In this document: positions 8,540 to 16,582 of the stretch, one piece after another
How positions within the stretch are numbered: position 1 is the stretch's first letter
How the letters are laid out: each line of letters opens with the position of its first letter
Assembly (NCBI GenBank): GCA_005502805.1
Contig: SCMY01000006.1
Location: 310,001 to 374,000 of the forward strand
Source: Rhizobiales bacterium 2SD
Lineage (GTDB): Bacteria > Pseudomonadota > Alphaproteobacteria > Rhizobiales > Beijerinckiaceae
Reading direction: 5' to 3'
Length of the DNA: 64,000 nt
The notes under the pieces: generated by a model
What the model saw: only the letters and a program-made list of their open reading frames with translations
What the model was told of the DNA's origin: nothing
The model's database searches: none
Position numbers and translations under genes: made by a program

Positions 8540-9868
8540 ATGACTGCCCCTTCCCCTGTCACCTGGCCACCCTCGCTCTGGGCCGCGACAGCCCGGCCCG
8601 GCCCGGTGCTCGGGACGCTCGAAGGTGCGATCGAGAGCGACGTCGTGGTGATCGGCGCCGGCTTCACAGGGCTTTCGACCGCGATCCACCTGCGCGAGAG
8701 CGGCGTCGGCGTCACCATCCTGGAGGCGGCCGAGCCGGGCTGGGGCGCCTCAGGCCGCAATAACGGTCAGGTCATTCCGACGCTCGCCGGCCATGACCCC
8801 TCCGCCATGACAGCCCGGCATGGCGAGGCCGGCGAGCGCTTCAACGCCGTGCTGCGCGACGCCGCGCAATATCTCTTCGACCTCGTGCGCAAATACGAGA
8901 TCCCGGCCGAGGTCGAGCAGGCCGGCTGGGTCCAGCCGGTGCATTCGCCGGGGCGCTTCAAACTCGCCGAGAAGCGCGTCCGGGAATGGTCGGCGATCGG
9001 CGCGCCGGTCGAGCTGCTCGATCGCGAGGCGACGGCGGAGATGCTCGGCTCGGATGCCTGGTTCGGCGGGTTCTGGAACCGTACCGGTGGTCATATCAAC
9101 CCGCTTGCCTTGACCCGTGGCCTGGCCGAGGTCGCGCTCAAGCTCGGCACTACCATCCATGCGCGCTCGCCGGCCGTGAGCATGGCGCATCAGAATGGCC
9201 GCTGGCTGGTGACGACGGCCAAGGGTTCGGTGACGGCGCGGGCGCTCGTGCTGGCGACCAACGCCTATACCGGCGAGTTCGAGCCCGGGCTTGCCCCCGA
9301 GATCGCCAATGAGGTGATCCCGGTCCTGTCCTGGCAGATGGCGACCAGGCCGGTCAGCGACAACATCGCCAAGACCGTGATCCCCGGCCGACAGGCGATG
9401 TCGGACACGCATCGCGAGCTTTATTTTGCCCGCTGGGACGCCCGCAATCGTCTGGTCACTGGCGGCGCCGCGATCCTGCCCGGAGCGGGCGGCGCCAATC
9501 TGCGCCCGACCGTCGCGGCGCGGCTGAAGCGGCTCTGGCCGCAGCTCGGCGATGTCGAGTTCGACTATGTCTGGTCCGGCTATGTCGGGATGACCCCCGA
9601 TAATCTGCTGCAGCCGCAGGTGCCGGGCTATCCGCGCATCCACCAGCTCGGGCCGAACGGTTTTGGCTGGGTCGGCTGCAATGGCCGTGCCGTCGCGCTG
9701 TCGATCTCGCTCGGCCGCGAACTGGCCAAGGCGACGCAGGGTGTAGCGCTGGAGACCCTCGGCCTGCCGCTCTCGAGCCCGAAGCCGCAGCCCTTCCAGG
9801 GTCTGATCCGCCGGATCGCGCCGCTCGCCCTGCCGCTCTATCGCAGGCTGGACGCACAGGAGATCTAG
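8540..9868 (+). CDS. FAD-dependent oxidoreductase, DAO family (amine/amino-acid oxidase-like)
   Basis: A protein of about 442 residues with an N-terminal Rossmann FAD-binding motif (VVVIGAGFTGLSTAIHL) and the acidic ribose-binding residue at the end of strand 2 (VTILEAAEPGWGASGRN). The GASGRNNGQ segment is typical of D-amino acid oxidase/PuuB-like enzymes that oxidise amines or N-methyl amino acids. The C-terminal half carries the substrate domain and the second FAD contact (GPNGFGWVGCNGRAVALS). Start 8540 is preferred for a GAAAGA-like ribosome site; an in-frame ATG at 8516 is the alternative. It stands alone between a divergent gene and an opposing MFS gene. Substrate is unknown. Confidence 0.85.
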   Translation: MTAPSPVTWPPSLWAATARPGPVLGTLEGAIESDVVVIGAGFTGLSTAIHLRESGVGVTILEAAEPGWGASGRNNGQVIPTLAGHDPSAMTARHGEAGERFNAVLRDAAQYLFDLVRKYEIPAEVEQAGWVQPVHSPGRFKLAEKRVREWSAIGAPVELLDREATAEMLGSDAWFGGFWNRTGGHINPLALTRGLAEVALKLGTTIHARSPAVSMAHQNGRWLVTTAKGSVTARALVLATNAYTGEFEPGLAPEIANEVIPVLSWQMATRPVSDNIAKTVIPGRQAMSDTHRELYFARWDARNRLVTGGAAILPGAGGANLRPTVAARLKRLWPQLGDVEFDYVWSGYVGMTPDNLLQPQVPGYPRIHQLGPNGFGWVGCNGRAVALSISLGRELAKATQGVALETLGLPLSSPKPQPFQGLIRRIAPLALPLYRRLDAQEI

Positions 9869-9945
9869 AGCATTTTCGAGCGAAGTGGACACCGGTTCGC
9901 GTGAAGAAAATGCGATAAAACAAAGACCTAGAGCAGGTCCGCGAT
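9866..9945. repeat. Rhizobiales-type dispersed palindromic intergenic repeat
   Basis: Directly overlapping the oxidoreductase stop codon is a sequence with inverted arms GCATTTTC (9870-9877) and GAAAATGC (9906-9913) around the core CGAAGTGGACACCGGTTCGC, followed by a CTAGAGC tail. This is the pattern of short palindromic elements that recur between genes in Rhizobiales genomes. A related element is at 26921-26970. Confidence 0.6.
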
Positions 9946-10033
9946 TCGGGGAATTTTGGAGCTGCTCCAGGATGCCTGTCGACGCGGCGGCGAGAGGCTG
10001 CGTATCGCAGCGGCTTTCGCGATGCGTGGTCGC

Positions 10034-11743
10034 TCAGGGTGACGCCTGCGCCTGCCGGGTCGCGCGCAACACTTCGCGTGGCAGCGCGCCGGTCTGACGT
10101 TCGACCATGCGGTGCACGATCGGCGGCTCGGGCCCGATATGCAGTCCCCTGACCCGGTCGCCGATCTCGGCGTCGGCCTGGGTGGCCCGCTGGGCCTGGC
10201 GGACATATTCGACCCAGGTCGGGCTGTCATAGCGCTCGATCCAGAGCTCGGCATCGGTCAGGTCGCGCAGCAGCGACCAGTGACGGGCGCCGTCGCGCCG
10301 GCGGATGCGCCGGCGCTCCTCCATCGCCTTCAGGAACTCGACCACGTCTTCCTGCCGGATCCGCCATTCGATGGTGACGAAGACCGGGCCGCTGCGCGGC
10401 TCGATATCGACCGCGACCGTAGGCTCGCGCCAGCGGCTGAGCGGATCGAGATTGAGCGCTTCGAGCGGGGGCAACTGGTAGCGCAGTCCGATGGCTGCAC
10501 CGAAGACGAGCGCCGCCGCCGCCGCGATGAGGCCGCCGGCCGGTCCGGAATGGAGGGTGACCCAGCCCCAGGCCCAGCTGCCCGCGGCCATGCCGCCGAA
10601 GGCTGCCATCTGATAGAGCGCGAGCGCGCGCCCTACCACCCAGCGCGGCGCCGACAGCTGCACTGTCGAGTTGAAGGTCGAGAGCGCCAGCACCCAGCAG
10701 GCGCCGCCAACCGCAAGCGCCGGCATGGTGAGCCACAGGGTTGGGCTCAGCCCCACCACCAGGGCCGCAGCCGCATAGGCCAGGAAGGTCAGGCGCACGA
10801 GGGTCTCGGTGCTGAAACGGCGGCGCAGCCGGGCGCTGACGAACGCTCCGGCGACCGCGCCGGCGCCGAAAGCTCCCAGCAGGACGCCGAATGTCAGCGG
10901 GCCGCCGCGCACGAGGTCGCGTGCGACCAGCGGCATCAAAGCGAGACCGACAATGCCGCCGAAGCCGAAGAGGAAGGCGCGCAGAATGACGGCGCGGATA
11001 TTGGGCGACATCGCGACATAGCGCAGACCAGCGCTCATCGCGAGCCAGAACGTCTCGCGCGGCAGCACGCGCTCGACATGCGGCGGCTGCCAGCGCGCCA
11101 GCACGGCGAGCAAGCCGATATAGCTGAAGGCATTGACGAGGAAGGCGGCGACCGCGCCGAAGGCGGCGACGATGGCGCCGCCGATCGCCGGGCCGACGCT
11201 GCGGGCGATATTGAAGGCGACGCTGTTCAATGTCACCGCCGCCGGCACCTCGGGGCGCGGCACCATGTCGCCGACCGAGGACTGCCAGGCCGGATTGTTG
11301 AGCGCGTTGCCGCAACCGAGCAGGAACGTGAATGTCAGGAGCAGCCAGGGCGAGAGCAGCCCATACCAGGCGAAGACCGCCAGCATGATCGAAACTGCGA
11401 GCATGAAGCCCTGCGCCGTCAGCAGGATGCGGCGGCGGTCGTAATTATCCGCGATCGCGCCGGCGGCAAGCGAGAAGATCATCACCGGCAGCGTGGTCGA
11501 GGCCTGGACGAGCGCGACCATGTCCGGCGAATCGGAGATCGAGGTCATCAGCCAGGCGGCGCCGACCATCTGGACGAGGCCGCCGAAATTCGAGACGAGG
11601 CTTGCGATCCAGACCGCACGGAAGATCGGATGGCGCAACGGCGCAAACGCCGAATAGGGGCCGTGATGAGGCTTCAGGCCCGCGGCGGCGAGGTCGGCTT
11701 CGGCGGTCTCGGCCGTGGTCTGCGTGGCGGGCTCTTGCGGCAT
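10034..11743 (-). CDS. MFS transporter, EntS/DUF894-like, with C-terminal soluble domain
   Basis: A 569-residue inner-membrane protein. Residues about 30-430 form a twelve-helix major facilitator of the MFS_3 (EntS-like) type, with the loop motif GAIADNYDRRRILL between helices 2 and 3. The last roughly 120 residues (from GPVFVTIEWRIRQED) are soluble and resemble an antibiotic-biosynthesis-monooxygenase-like ferredoxin fold, an extension common in this subfamily. The cargo is unknown. It lies 66 bases after the amidohydrolase gene on the same strand and could be the last gene of that operon. Confidence 0.88.
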   Translation of the reverse strand: MPQEPATQTTAETAEADLAAAGLKPHHGPYSAFAPLRHPIFRAVWIASLVSNFGGLVQMVGAAWLMTSISDSPDMVALVQASTTLPVMIFSLAAGAIADNYDRRRILLTAQGFMLAVSIMLAVFAWYGLLSPWLLLTFTFLLGCGNALNNPAWQSSVGDMVPRPEVPAAVTLNSVAFNIARSVGPAIGGAIVAAFGAVAAFLVNAFSYIGLLAVLARWQPPHVERVLPRETFWLAMSAGLRYVAMSPNIRAVILRAFLFGFGGIVGLALMPLVARDLVRGGPLTFGVLLGAFGAGAVAGAFVSARLRRRFSTETLVRLTFLAYAAAALVVGLSPTLWLTMPALAVGGACWVLALSTFNSTVQLSAPRWVVGRALALYQMAAFGGMAAGSWAWGWVTLHSGPAGGLIAAAAALVFGAAIGLRYQLPPLEALNLDPLSRWREPTVAVDIEPRSGPVFVTIEWRIRQEDVVEFLKAMEERRRIRRRDGARHWSLLRDLTDAELWIERYDSPTWVEYVRQAQRATQADAEIGDRVRGLHIGPEPPIVHRMVERQTGALPREVLRATRQAQASP

Positions 11744-11809
11744 GTCACAGTTAGAGCATGCCGGCGGGCAATTGGAAGCCGAGCTTCGCCATTCTCCGGC
11801 ATCGGATGA

Positions 11810-12685
11810 CTACCGGAAGCCGAACAGCTCGGCCGGGTTGTCGACGAGGATACGCTTGCGAAAGTGCTCATCGAGCACGATCTCGCCGAGCAGGTCGACC
11901 AGTTCGCCGTCATCGGGCATCGGGCCGTGCAGATTCACATGCGGCCAGTCGCTGCCCCAGACGATGCGCTCCGGTGCATGGTTGACCAGGCTCGCCGGGA
12001 TGGCGAGCGCGTCGCGATAGGGCGGCCCCTCGGCCGAGAGCCGGTCGGCGCCGCTGATCTTGACCCAGATATTGCCTCTGTCGAGCAGGCGGCGTAGCGC
12101 CATGAGCGCCGGTCCGTCGGCGCCCTCTGCCACGGGCGGGCGGGCCATGTGGTCGATGACCACGGTGGCGTCGATGCTGCCGATGAAATCGGCGTAGCGG
12201 ACGATGTCGTGCCCGGCGACATGGATCGCGACATGCCAGCCGAAGGGCTTCACTTTGGCGATCATCTCCTGCACGGCCGCAAGATCGGGCGCTCCGCCCA
12301 GATGGGCCATGAAGTTGAAGCGCGCGCCGCAGAAGCCGGCGGCGTCGAATTCGGCGATCATCTCATGGCTGTCGCTGGAACGGATGAGCGCGACGCCGCG
12401 ATAGCGCCCGGGATTCTCGCGCAGCGCCGCCAGCACCGGGCGATGGTCGAAACCGTGCCCCTGGCTCTGCACGATCACAGCGCGCGAGAAGCCGAGGCGA
12501 TCATGCAGCGATCTCAGCGCTGTTTCGGGGGCTTCGCTCGGCGTGAAGCTGCGCCCCTCGGGCAGCGGGAAGCGCATGAAGGGGCCGAAGATGTGGCAAT
12601 GGCTGTCGCAGGCGCCGGCCGGCAGGGCGAAACCCGGCTTGCGTGGATTGAGGTTCGGTGGCGGGCCGTCGGGCGTCGAGGTCAT
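11810..12685 (-). CDS. Amidohydrolase-family protein, LigI-like (2-pyrone-4,6-dicarboxylate lactonase type)
   Basis: A 291-residue metal-dependent hydrolase of the Amidohydro_2 family. The N-terminal metal-binding motif is CDSHCHIFGP. Later barrel-strand motifs are visible: ARFNFM, WHVAIHV, VVIDHMARP and the C-terminal GSDWPH with the catalytic Asp. This set is typical of LigI and related lactonases that act on ring-cleavage products of aromatic acids. It is the sixth gene of the operon downstream of the TctC-like gene. The true substrate is undetermined. Confidence 0.85.
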   Translation of the reverse strand: MTSTPDGPPPNLNPRKPGFALPAGACDSHCHIFGPFMRFPLPEGRSFTPSEAPETALRSLHDRLGFSRAVIVQSQGHGFDHRPVLAALRENPGRYRGVALIRSSDSHEMIAEFDAAGFCGARFNFMAHLGGAPDLAAVQEMIAKVKPFGWHVAIHVAGHDIVRYADFIGSIDATVVIDHMARPPVAEGADGPALMALRRLLDRGNIWVKISGADRLSAEGPPYRDALAIPASLVNHAPERIVWGSDWPHVNLHGPMPDDGELVDLLGEIVLDEHFRKRILVDNPAELFGFR

Positions 12686-12699
12686 CCGGAAAAAGCCTT

Positions 12700-13515
12700 T
12701 CAGTCGCAGCGCGCGATCATGCCGCCGTCGACGACGAGTTCGGTGCCGGTGATGAAGCGCGCCTCGTCCGAAGCGAGGAATAGCGCGGCATAGGCGGTGT
12801 CCCGGCCATCGCCCATGAAGCCGAGCGGGATGCGCGCCTGTCGCGCCGCCAGCAGCGCTTCGACATCGCCGCCGCTGCGCTGCTTGGCGAGACGGGTCTC
12901 GACCATCGGCGTGTGCATCTGGCCGGGGACGACGGTGTTCACGCGGATGCGCTTGCGCGCATATTCGACCGCCGTGACGCGCGAGAACTGGATGATCGCC
13001 GCCTTCGCAGAGGCGTAGGCGACCTGGGCCGCGCCGGTCCAGCGCAGGCCCGAGGTCGAGGCGGTGTTAACGATCGCGCCGCCGCCGGTTGCCTCCATCA
13101 CCGGGATGGCGTGCTTGCAGGTCAGGAAGACGCTGGTCAGGTTGACCTCGATCTGGGCGCGCCAGCGTTCCTCGCTCAGGGCCACCGCTCCGCCTGGCGC
13201 CGAGCCGCCGACATTGTTGACGAGGATGTCGATCGTGCCGAATCGCTCGACGCAGGCGCGGATCGCGACCTCGACTTGCGCGCCATCGGTCGCGTCGCAG
13301 AGATGGGTGGCGATGGTGCCGCCCTCCGCTTCGACGCGCGCTACCGTCTCGACCATCGTCTCGGCCTCGAGGTCGACGGCGAAGACGCGCGCGCCCTCGC
13401 GGGCGAAGAGCACGGCGGCGGCTCGCCCATTGCCCCAGCCCGGGCCGACGCAACCAGCGCCGGTGATGAAGGCGACCTTGCCGGCGAGCCGGCCCCGGCC
13501 CTGAGGTTCGCTCAC
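12700..13515 (-). CDS. SDR-family oxidoreductase
   Basis: A 271-residue short-chain dehydrogenase. The cofactor motif TGAGCVGPGWGNGRA is a slightly extended TGxxxGxG. NNVGG follows strand 4, and the catalytic triad is present (Ser in NTASTSG, Tyr and Lys in YASAK). The C-terminus has the usual GTELVVDGGM. It starts with GTG at 13515, overlapping the stop of the upstream gene by four bases (GTGA). An oxidation step on a hydroxylated intermediate of the catabolic pathway is likely; cofactor preference is not certain. Confidence 0.9.
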   Translation of the reverse strand: MSEPQGRGRLAGKVAFITGAGCVGPGWGNGRAAAVLFAREGARVFAVDLEAETMVETVARVEAEGGTIATHLCDATDGAQVEVAIRACVERFGTIDILVNNVGGSAPGGAVALSEERWRAQIEVNLTSVFLTCKHAIPVMEATGGGAIVNTASTSGLRWTGAAQVAYASAKAAIIQFSRVTAVEYARKRIRVNTVVPGQMHTPMVETRLAKQRSGGDVEALLAARQARIPLGFMGDGRDTAYAALFLASDEARFITGTELVVDGGMIARCD

Positions 13516-14060
13516 AGCGCCAGCTCCGGTACTTCGCCGTCCGGCAGGCCGATCTCGAAGGCGTTGAGCGTCATCGAGACCAGCGCGTAGTAGCCGAGCA
13601 CGCCGACCAGCTCGACCGTGCCGGCCTCGCCGAGCGCGGCCACCGCCGCCTCATGGATTGGCTGCGGCACGGCGTGGCGCTCGATCAGCGCCGCAGCGTA
13701 GTCATAGACGGCCGCAGCGCGCGGATCGGTGAAGGTGGGCCTGCGCCGCTCGGCGATGGCGTCGATAACGGCGGCGTCGATCCCAGCCTTCAGCGCCTCG
13801 CGCTTGTGCACGAACCACTCGTAGTGGCTGGTCCAGTGTCGCGCCGTCACCAGGATGGCGAGCTCGGACAAAGCTGGACCGAGGCTGGTGTCATAGCGCA
13901 GGAACTCGCCGAGGCGCTGCGCCCGGGCACCGAATTCGGGACTGTGGATCCAGGCCCGGAGCGGCGCCGGCATGCGGCCGCGCTTGCCGGAGGCGGCCGC
14001 TTCTACCGTGCGCTTCTGTTCCGGCGTCATCGCCTCGGGCTCGACGGTGCTGATCCGCAT
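13512..14060 (-). CDS. Carboxymuconolactone decarboxylase-family protein
   Basis: A 182-residue all-helical protein of the CMD/AhpD-like superfamily. The core 'SELAILVTARHWTSHYEW' holds the conserved Glu and His of the CMD proton relay; there is no CxxC, so it is not an AhpD-type peroxidase. The start at 14060 (MRISTVEPEAMTPEQ) has a good ribosome site (GGAGGAGAC), while the longer frame overlaps the upstream gene. The position between the EthD-like and SDR genes fits a ring-cleavage-product pathway, but the reaction is not proven. Confidence 0.85.
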   Translation of the reverse strand: MRISTVEPEAMTPEQKRTVEAAASGKRGRMPAPLRAWIHSPEFGARAQRLGEFLRYDTSLGPALSELAILVTARHWTSHYEWFVHKREALKAGIDAAVIDAIAERRRPTFTDPRAAAVYDYAAALIERHAVPQPIHEAAVAALGEAGTVELVGVLGYYALVSMTLNAFEIGLPDGEVPELAL

Positions 14061-14085
14061 GGCGCCTTGTCTCCTCCAGGCTCGA

Positions 14086-14664
14086 TCAGGCGCGCCGGTA
14101 GGGCGCATAGAGATTGACCATCGCAGGCGTCGCACCACCACGGGTGAACAGCGAGGTGAGGTCGGTCATCTCGACCGGCCGCGCGAAAGCGGCCAGCACC
14201 CAGGTGAATCTGCCATCGTCGAACAATCGCAATTGGCAGAGCCCTTCCATGTGTCTGGAGGTCTGCCGCAGTGCAGACAGAACATCGCCTGGGCGCGCCG
14301 AATAGCGTGCCAGGCCGAGGCGGCAGATCGTCTCGGCGGCTGGAGCAAGCGCTTCGCCGGGATCGACTTGCTCGGCGACGACACGCTGCCGCCCGAGCGT
14401 TCGTGGCAAGATGCGTTGACTCCACGGCGTGGAGTTCGCACCGGAGACTGCGACATAGGCGGGATCGGCCAGCGCCGCGGTCGAGGACAGGTCGTAGATT
14501 GCCAGCCAGCGTGGCCAGCCGGAGAGGCACACCCAGCGCGAACCGGTTTCGAAGCCGGGCAGGCCGAGCCGCTGCGGCAGATGCTCGCTGTCGTACCAAT
14601 CGTGGAATTCCTCCTCCAGCGTCGCCGGAGGCTCCATCATCACGAGCAGCAGGCCCCTAGCCAT
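14086..14664 (-). CDS. EthD-like / dimeric alpha-beta barrel protein of unknown function
   Basis: A 192-residue cytoplasmic protein. Its first 45 residues (LLLVMMEPPATLEEEFHDWY, then a DSEHLPxRL motif and GFETGSRW) match the WYdxEHlpeRl pattern of EthD-like ferredoxin-fold proteins. The C-terminal half repeats the fold less clearly. These proteins are usually accessory enzymes beside aromatic or polyketide degradation genes. It overlaps the alpha/beta hydrolase gene by eight bases, so the two are co-translated. The catalytic role is unknown. Confidence 0.75.
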   Translation of the reverse strand: MARGLLLVMMEPPATLEEEFHDWYDSEHLPQRLGLPGFETGSRWVCLSGWPRWLAIYDLSSTAALADPAYVAVSGANSTPWSQRILPRTLGRQRVVAEQVDPGEALAPAAETICRLGLARYSARPGDVLSALRQTSRHMEGLCQLRLFDDGRFTWVLAAFARPVEMTDLTSLFTRGGATPAMVNLYAPYRRA

Positions 14665-15466
14665 GGCTGCGCTCCTCTTCTCGCAGCAGGTTGCCGAAGA
14701 AGGCGAGCAATCGCTCCGCCATCTCGGCCGGAGCCTGCATCGGCATGATGTGGCCGCTCTCGATCAGCGCGAATTCAGCGCCGCCAACACTGCGCGAGAG
14801 CCGCTCGATCTCGGCCGGCGGCCGCAGCACGTCGTGGTGGCCGGCGAGGAACAGACAGGGCTGCGTGAGTTCCGGCAGGCGCTTGACGATATCGGCATCC
14901 GCGAGGGCGAGATTGGCCGCCGCATAGCTCGCCGCGTCGGTCGCGAGAAAGCGGTTCCGATAGCGCGCGAACGCCGCTTCGTCCCGGCGCAGGGTAGGCG
15001 GGTAGGAGCGCAGCAAGCTCGCCTCGGCGATCGCGGCCATGCCCTCGGTGCGCGCCCGCATAGCTCGTTCCTGGAGATAGGCGCGGCGCTCGGCCGGAAC
15101 AGCGAGCGCTGGGGCGCAAAGAGCAAGCGCGGCGACCGCCTCCGGATACCGCAGGGTCGCCGCCACGGCGATGGCCGCTCCGGCCGCGACACCGACGAGC
15201 CGGCAAGGCTCGCTGCCGAAGGCCTCAGCGATCAGAGCCAGAAGGAGATCGGCCTCGCCAGCCAAGCTGACCGTTTCCTGCGCCGGCGCTGACCCGCCAC
15301 AGCCACGCTGGTCATAGGCCAGAACCCGGTAAGCGCCCGTCAGATGCGGGATGAGCAGCTCGAAGCTGTCGAGCGATCCGCCGAGCTCATGGATGAGGAC
15401 GAGCGGCCTGCCAGTGCCCATGACGCGGGCGTGCACGGCTTGCGCCTCCGCAACGAGCGACATCAT
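14657..15466 (-). CDS. Alpha/beta-hydrolase-fold protein with Ala in place of the nucleophile
   Basis: A protein of about 269 residues with the alpha/beta-hydrolase fold: oxyanion segment LIHELGGS, strand 'YRVLAYDQRGCGGS', acid loop LFLAGHHDVLRPP and catalytic-His loop ESGHIMPMQAP. The nucleophile elbow, normally GxSxG, reads G-V-A-A-G, so Ala replaces the Ser. RutD-like proteins also carry Ala there, so it may have a non-hydrolytic or weak role. The start is chosen at the ATG at 15466, four bases after the TctC-like stop; a second ATG follows at 15463 and a GTG at 15487 is possible. It resembles 3-oxoadipate enol-lactonases (PcaD) only in overall fold. Confidence 0.82.
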   Translation of the reverse strand: MMSLVAEAQAVHARVMGTGRPLVLIHELGGSLDSFELLIPHLTGAYRVLAYDQRGCGGSAPAQETVSLAGEADLLLALIAEAFGSEPCRLVGVAAGAAIAVAATLRYPEAVAALALCAPALAVPAERRAYLQERAMRARTEGMAAIAEASLLRSYPPTLRRDEAAFARYRNRFLATDAASYAAANLALADADIVKRLPELTQPCLFLAGHHDVLRPPAEIERLSRSVGGAEFALIESGHIMPMQAPAEMAERLLAFFGNLLREEERSHG

Positions 15467-15470
15467 CGTC

Positions 15471-16439
15471 TCAGTTCGGCTTGACACCCGCGGCCTTCAC
15501 GACCTCGGCCCATTTGTCGATCTCGCTGCGGATATAGGCGGCGAACTCGTCCGGCGTATTGCCGACGACGACGGCGCCCTGCAGCGCGAGCTTCTCCTTC
15601 ACCTCGGGAGACTTCAGCGCCTCGACCAGTGCGGCATGCAGCTTCTGAACGATCGGCTGCGGCGTCCTGGGTGGCGCGACGATGCCGTACCAGTTGTCGG
15701 CGACGACCTTGGGCAGGCCGAGCTCGGCCGTGGTCGGCAGCTCCGGCAGGCTGTCCGAACGCTTGGCCGAGCCGATCGCGACGGCCTTGATCGTGCCGGC
15801 CTGGACATGCGGCAGCAGCACCGCGATGTCCATGAACATCAGGTCGACCTGTCCCGCCAAAAGGTCGGTGACCGCCGGCGCGGCGCCGCGATAGGGCACA
15901 TGCGCCATCTCGACCTTGCCGTACTGCTTGAGCAGCTCGCCGGCGAGATGCGGCATGCTGCCGGCGCCGGATGAGGCGTAGTTCAGCGAATTCGGCTTGG
16001 CCTTCGCCAGAGCGAGCAGCTCCGGCAGCGTCTTCACCGGGACATTCTTGCCGACGACCAGCAACTCGGGGACGCTCGCCGCCAGCGTCAGCGCCTGGAG
16101 ATCCTTGCGGGGATCGTAGCCGATCGCTTCCTGCATGCTGACGCTGATCGCCAGCGCGCCGGCCGTGCTGATGCCGATCGTGTAGCCGTCCGGCTCGGCC
16201 TGGGCGACGGCCTTGGTCCCGACCGCGCCGCCTGCCCCGGCGCGGTTGTCGATCACGACCGGCTGCTTGACGATCCCTTGCATCTTCTCGGCGACGGCAC
16301 GAGCGATCGTGTCGGCCGGGCCGCCGGCTGCGAACGGAACGACGAGCCGGATCGGCTTGCTCGGGAAATCCTGCGCCTGTGCCGTCACGGGCAAAAGCAG
16401 CGTGGTGGCGAGCAGGGCCGCGGTGAGCAGCAAACGCAT
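15471..16439 (-). CDS. Tripartite tricarboxylate transporter substrate-binding protein (TctC/Bug family)
   Basis: A 322-residue periplasmic protein with a clear Sec signal (LLLTAALLATTLLLPVTAQA, cleavage near AQAQD). The Bug-family start of the mature domain is 'FPSKPIRLVVPFAAGGPADT', and VIDNRAGAGGAVG follows. It is the first gene of the catabolic operon, divergent from the LysR gene. No TctA or TctB membrane subunit occurs in the window, so it is an 'orphan' binding protein, as is common for Bug proteins. The ligand is probably a carboxylate related to the pathway. Confidence 0.9.
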   Translation of the reverse strand: MRLLLTAALLATTLLLPVTAQAQDFPSKPIRLVVPFAAGGPADTIARAVAEKMQGIVKQPVVIDNRAGAGGAVGTKAVAQAEPDGYTIGISTAGALAISVSMQEAIGYDPRKDLQALTLAASVPELLVVGKNVPVKTLPELLALAKAKPNSLNYASSGAGSMPHLAGELLKQYGKVEMAHVPYRGAAPAVTDLLAGQVDLMFMDIAVLLPHVQAGTIKAVAIGSAKRSDSLPELPTTAELGLPKVVADNWYGIVAPPRTPQPIVQKLHAALVEALKSPEVKEKLALQGAVVVGNTPDEFAAYIRSEIDKWAEVVKAAGVKPN

Positions 16440-16537
16440 CGGGATCTCCCTGAGGCGCGAGCTTCTGGCCGCTCGCTTCCCCGGACTATCGCTGGTGATA
16501 TCTCCTATGACAAAAATCGTCTTGTAATAGGCAGTAA

Positions 16538-16550
16538 TGCCAATGCGGCA
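16538..16550. promoter_or_regulatory. LysR-type T-N11-A operator
   Basis: In the 143-base divergent gap between the TctC-like gene and the LysR gene lies TGCCAATGCGGCA: inverted arms TGCC/GGCA with a 5-base spacer, fitting T-N11-A exactly. It is 33 bases before the LysR start, a normal site for autoregulation and for control of the divergent operon. Confidence 0.6.
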
Positions 16551-16582
16551 TATCTTGATCTCATCCGTTTCCGGGAGGAACG

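Noticed and set aside
10112..11809. 565-codon plus-strand open frame
   Set aside because: Antisense to an MFS gene; no recognisable domain.
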